A DNA stretch of 6,104 bases from positions 1-6,104 of the forward strand of contig JBJTRI010000177.1 of NCBI GenBank assembly GCA_046076045.1. Direction: 5' to 3'. This document shows positions 6,100-6,104 of this stretch, piece by piece (position 1 is the first letter of the stretch; every line of letters starts with the position of its first letter). The notes under the pieces are model-generated. The model was not told where the DNA came from and did no database searches. It was given only the letters and a program-made list of their open reading frames with translations. Position numbers and translations under genes: made by a program. The DNA is from JAIOPA01 sp046076045. GTDB taxonomy: Bacteria; Eisenbacteria; RBG-16-71-46.

Positions 6100-6104
6100 G
6101 CCCG

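Overview
This is a GC-rich bacterial window holding three complete protein genes, one gene whose 5' end lies outside the window, and a complete tRNA gene. The GC-rich codons, a class II tRNA-Ser with an encoded CCA end, and simple sigma70-like promoters after an A-rich tract fit a high-GC bacterium. Gemmatimonadota is only a weak impression, and nothing visible fixes the phylum.

Layout. Bases 1-2979 (+) encode the C-terminal 992 residues of a very large superfamily 1 DNA/RNA helicase of the DUF4011/UPF1-like kind, fused to a Vsr-like MTES_1575/DUF559 nuclease domain; the Walker A part is upstream of the window. After a 57-base convergent gap comes a minus-strand regulator (3912-3037). It has an XRE-type helix-turn-helix and a C-terminal domain that resembles LexA/CI (S24) but lacks the Ser-Lys catalytic dyad while keeping an Ala-Gly at the usual cleavage site. 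A 311-base divergent intergenic region (3913-4223) holds a good plus-strand promoter, a weaker minus-strand promoter that would give a near-leaderless regulator mRNA, and three perfect inverted repeats. One of these, TATACC-N5-GGTATA, shares a half-site with the regulator promoter. Next is a plus-strand gene pair with a 4-base overlap: a soluble von Willebrand factor A protein with an intact MIDAS (4224-5483) and a small GIY-YIG-type nuclease (5480-5872). The 137-base gap after it contains a nested inverted repeat. The window ends with tRNA-Ser(CGA) at 6010-6099.

Working model (inference). The XRE/LexA-like protein represses its own gene and the divergent VWA-GIY-YIG operon. The helicase-nuclease is of a type found in anti-phage defence, but it converges on the regulator and no shared promoter with the operon is visible, so whether it belongs to the same unit is undecided. 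The most original points are the regulator with a retained cleavage site but no peptidase dyad, the shared half-site, the structured leader, and the VWA/GIY-YIG pairing.
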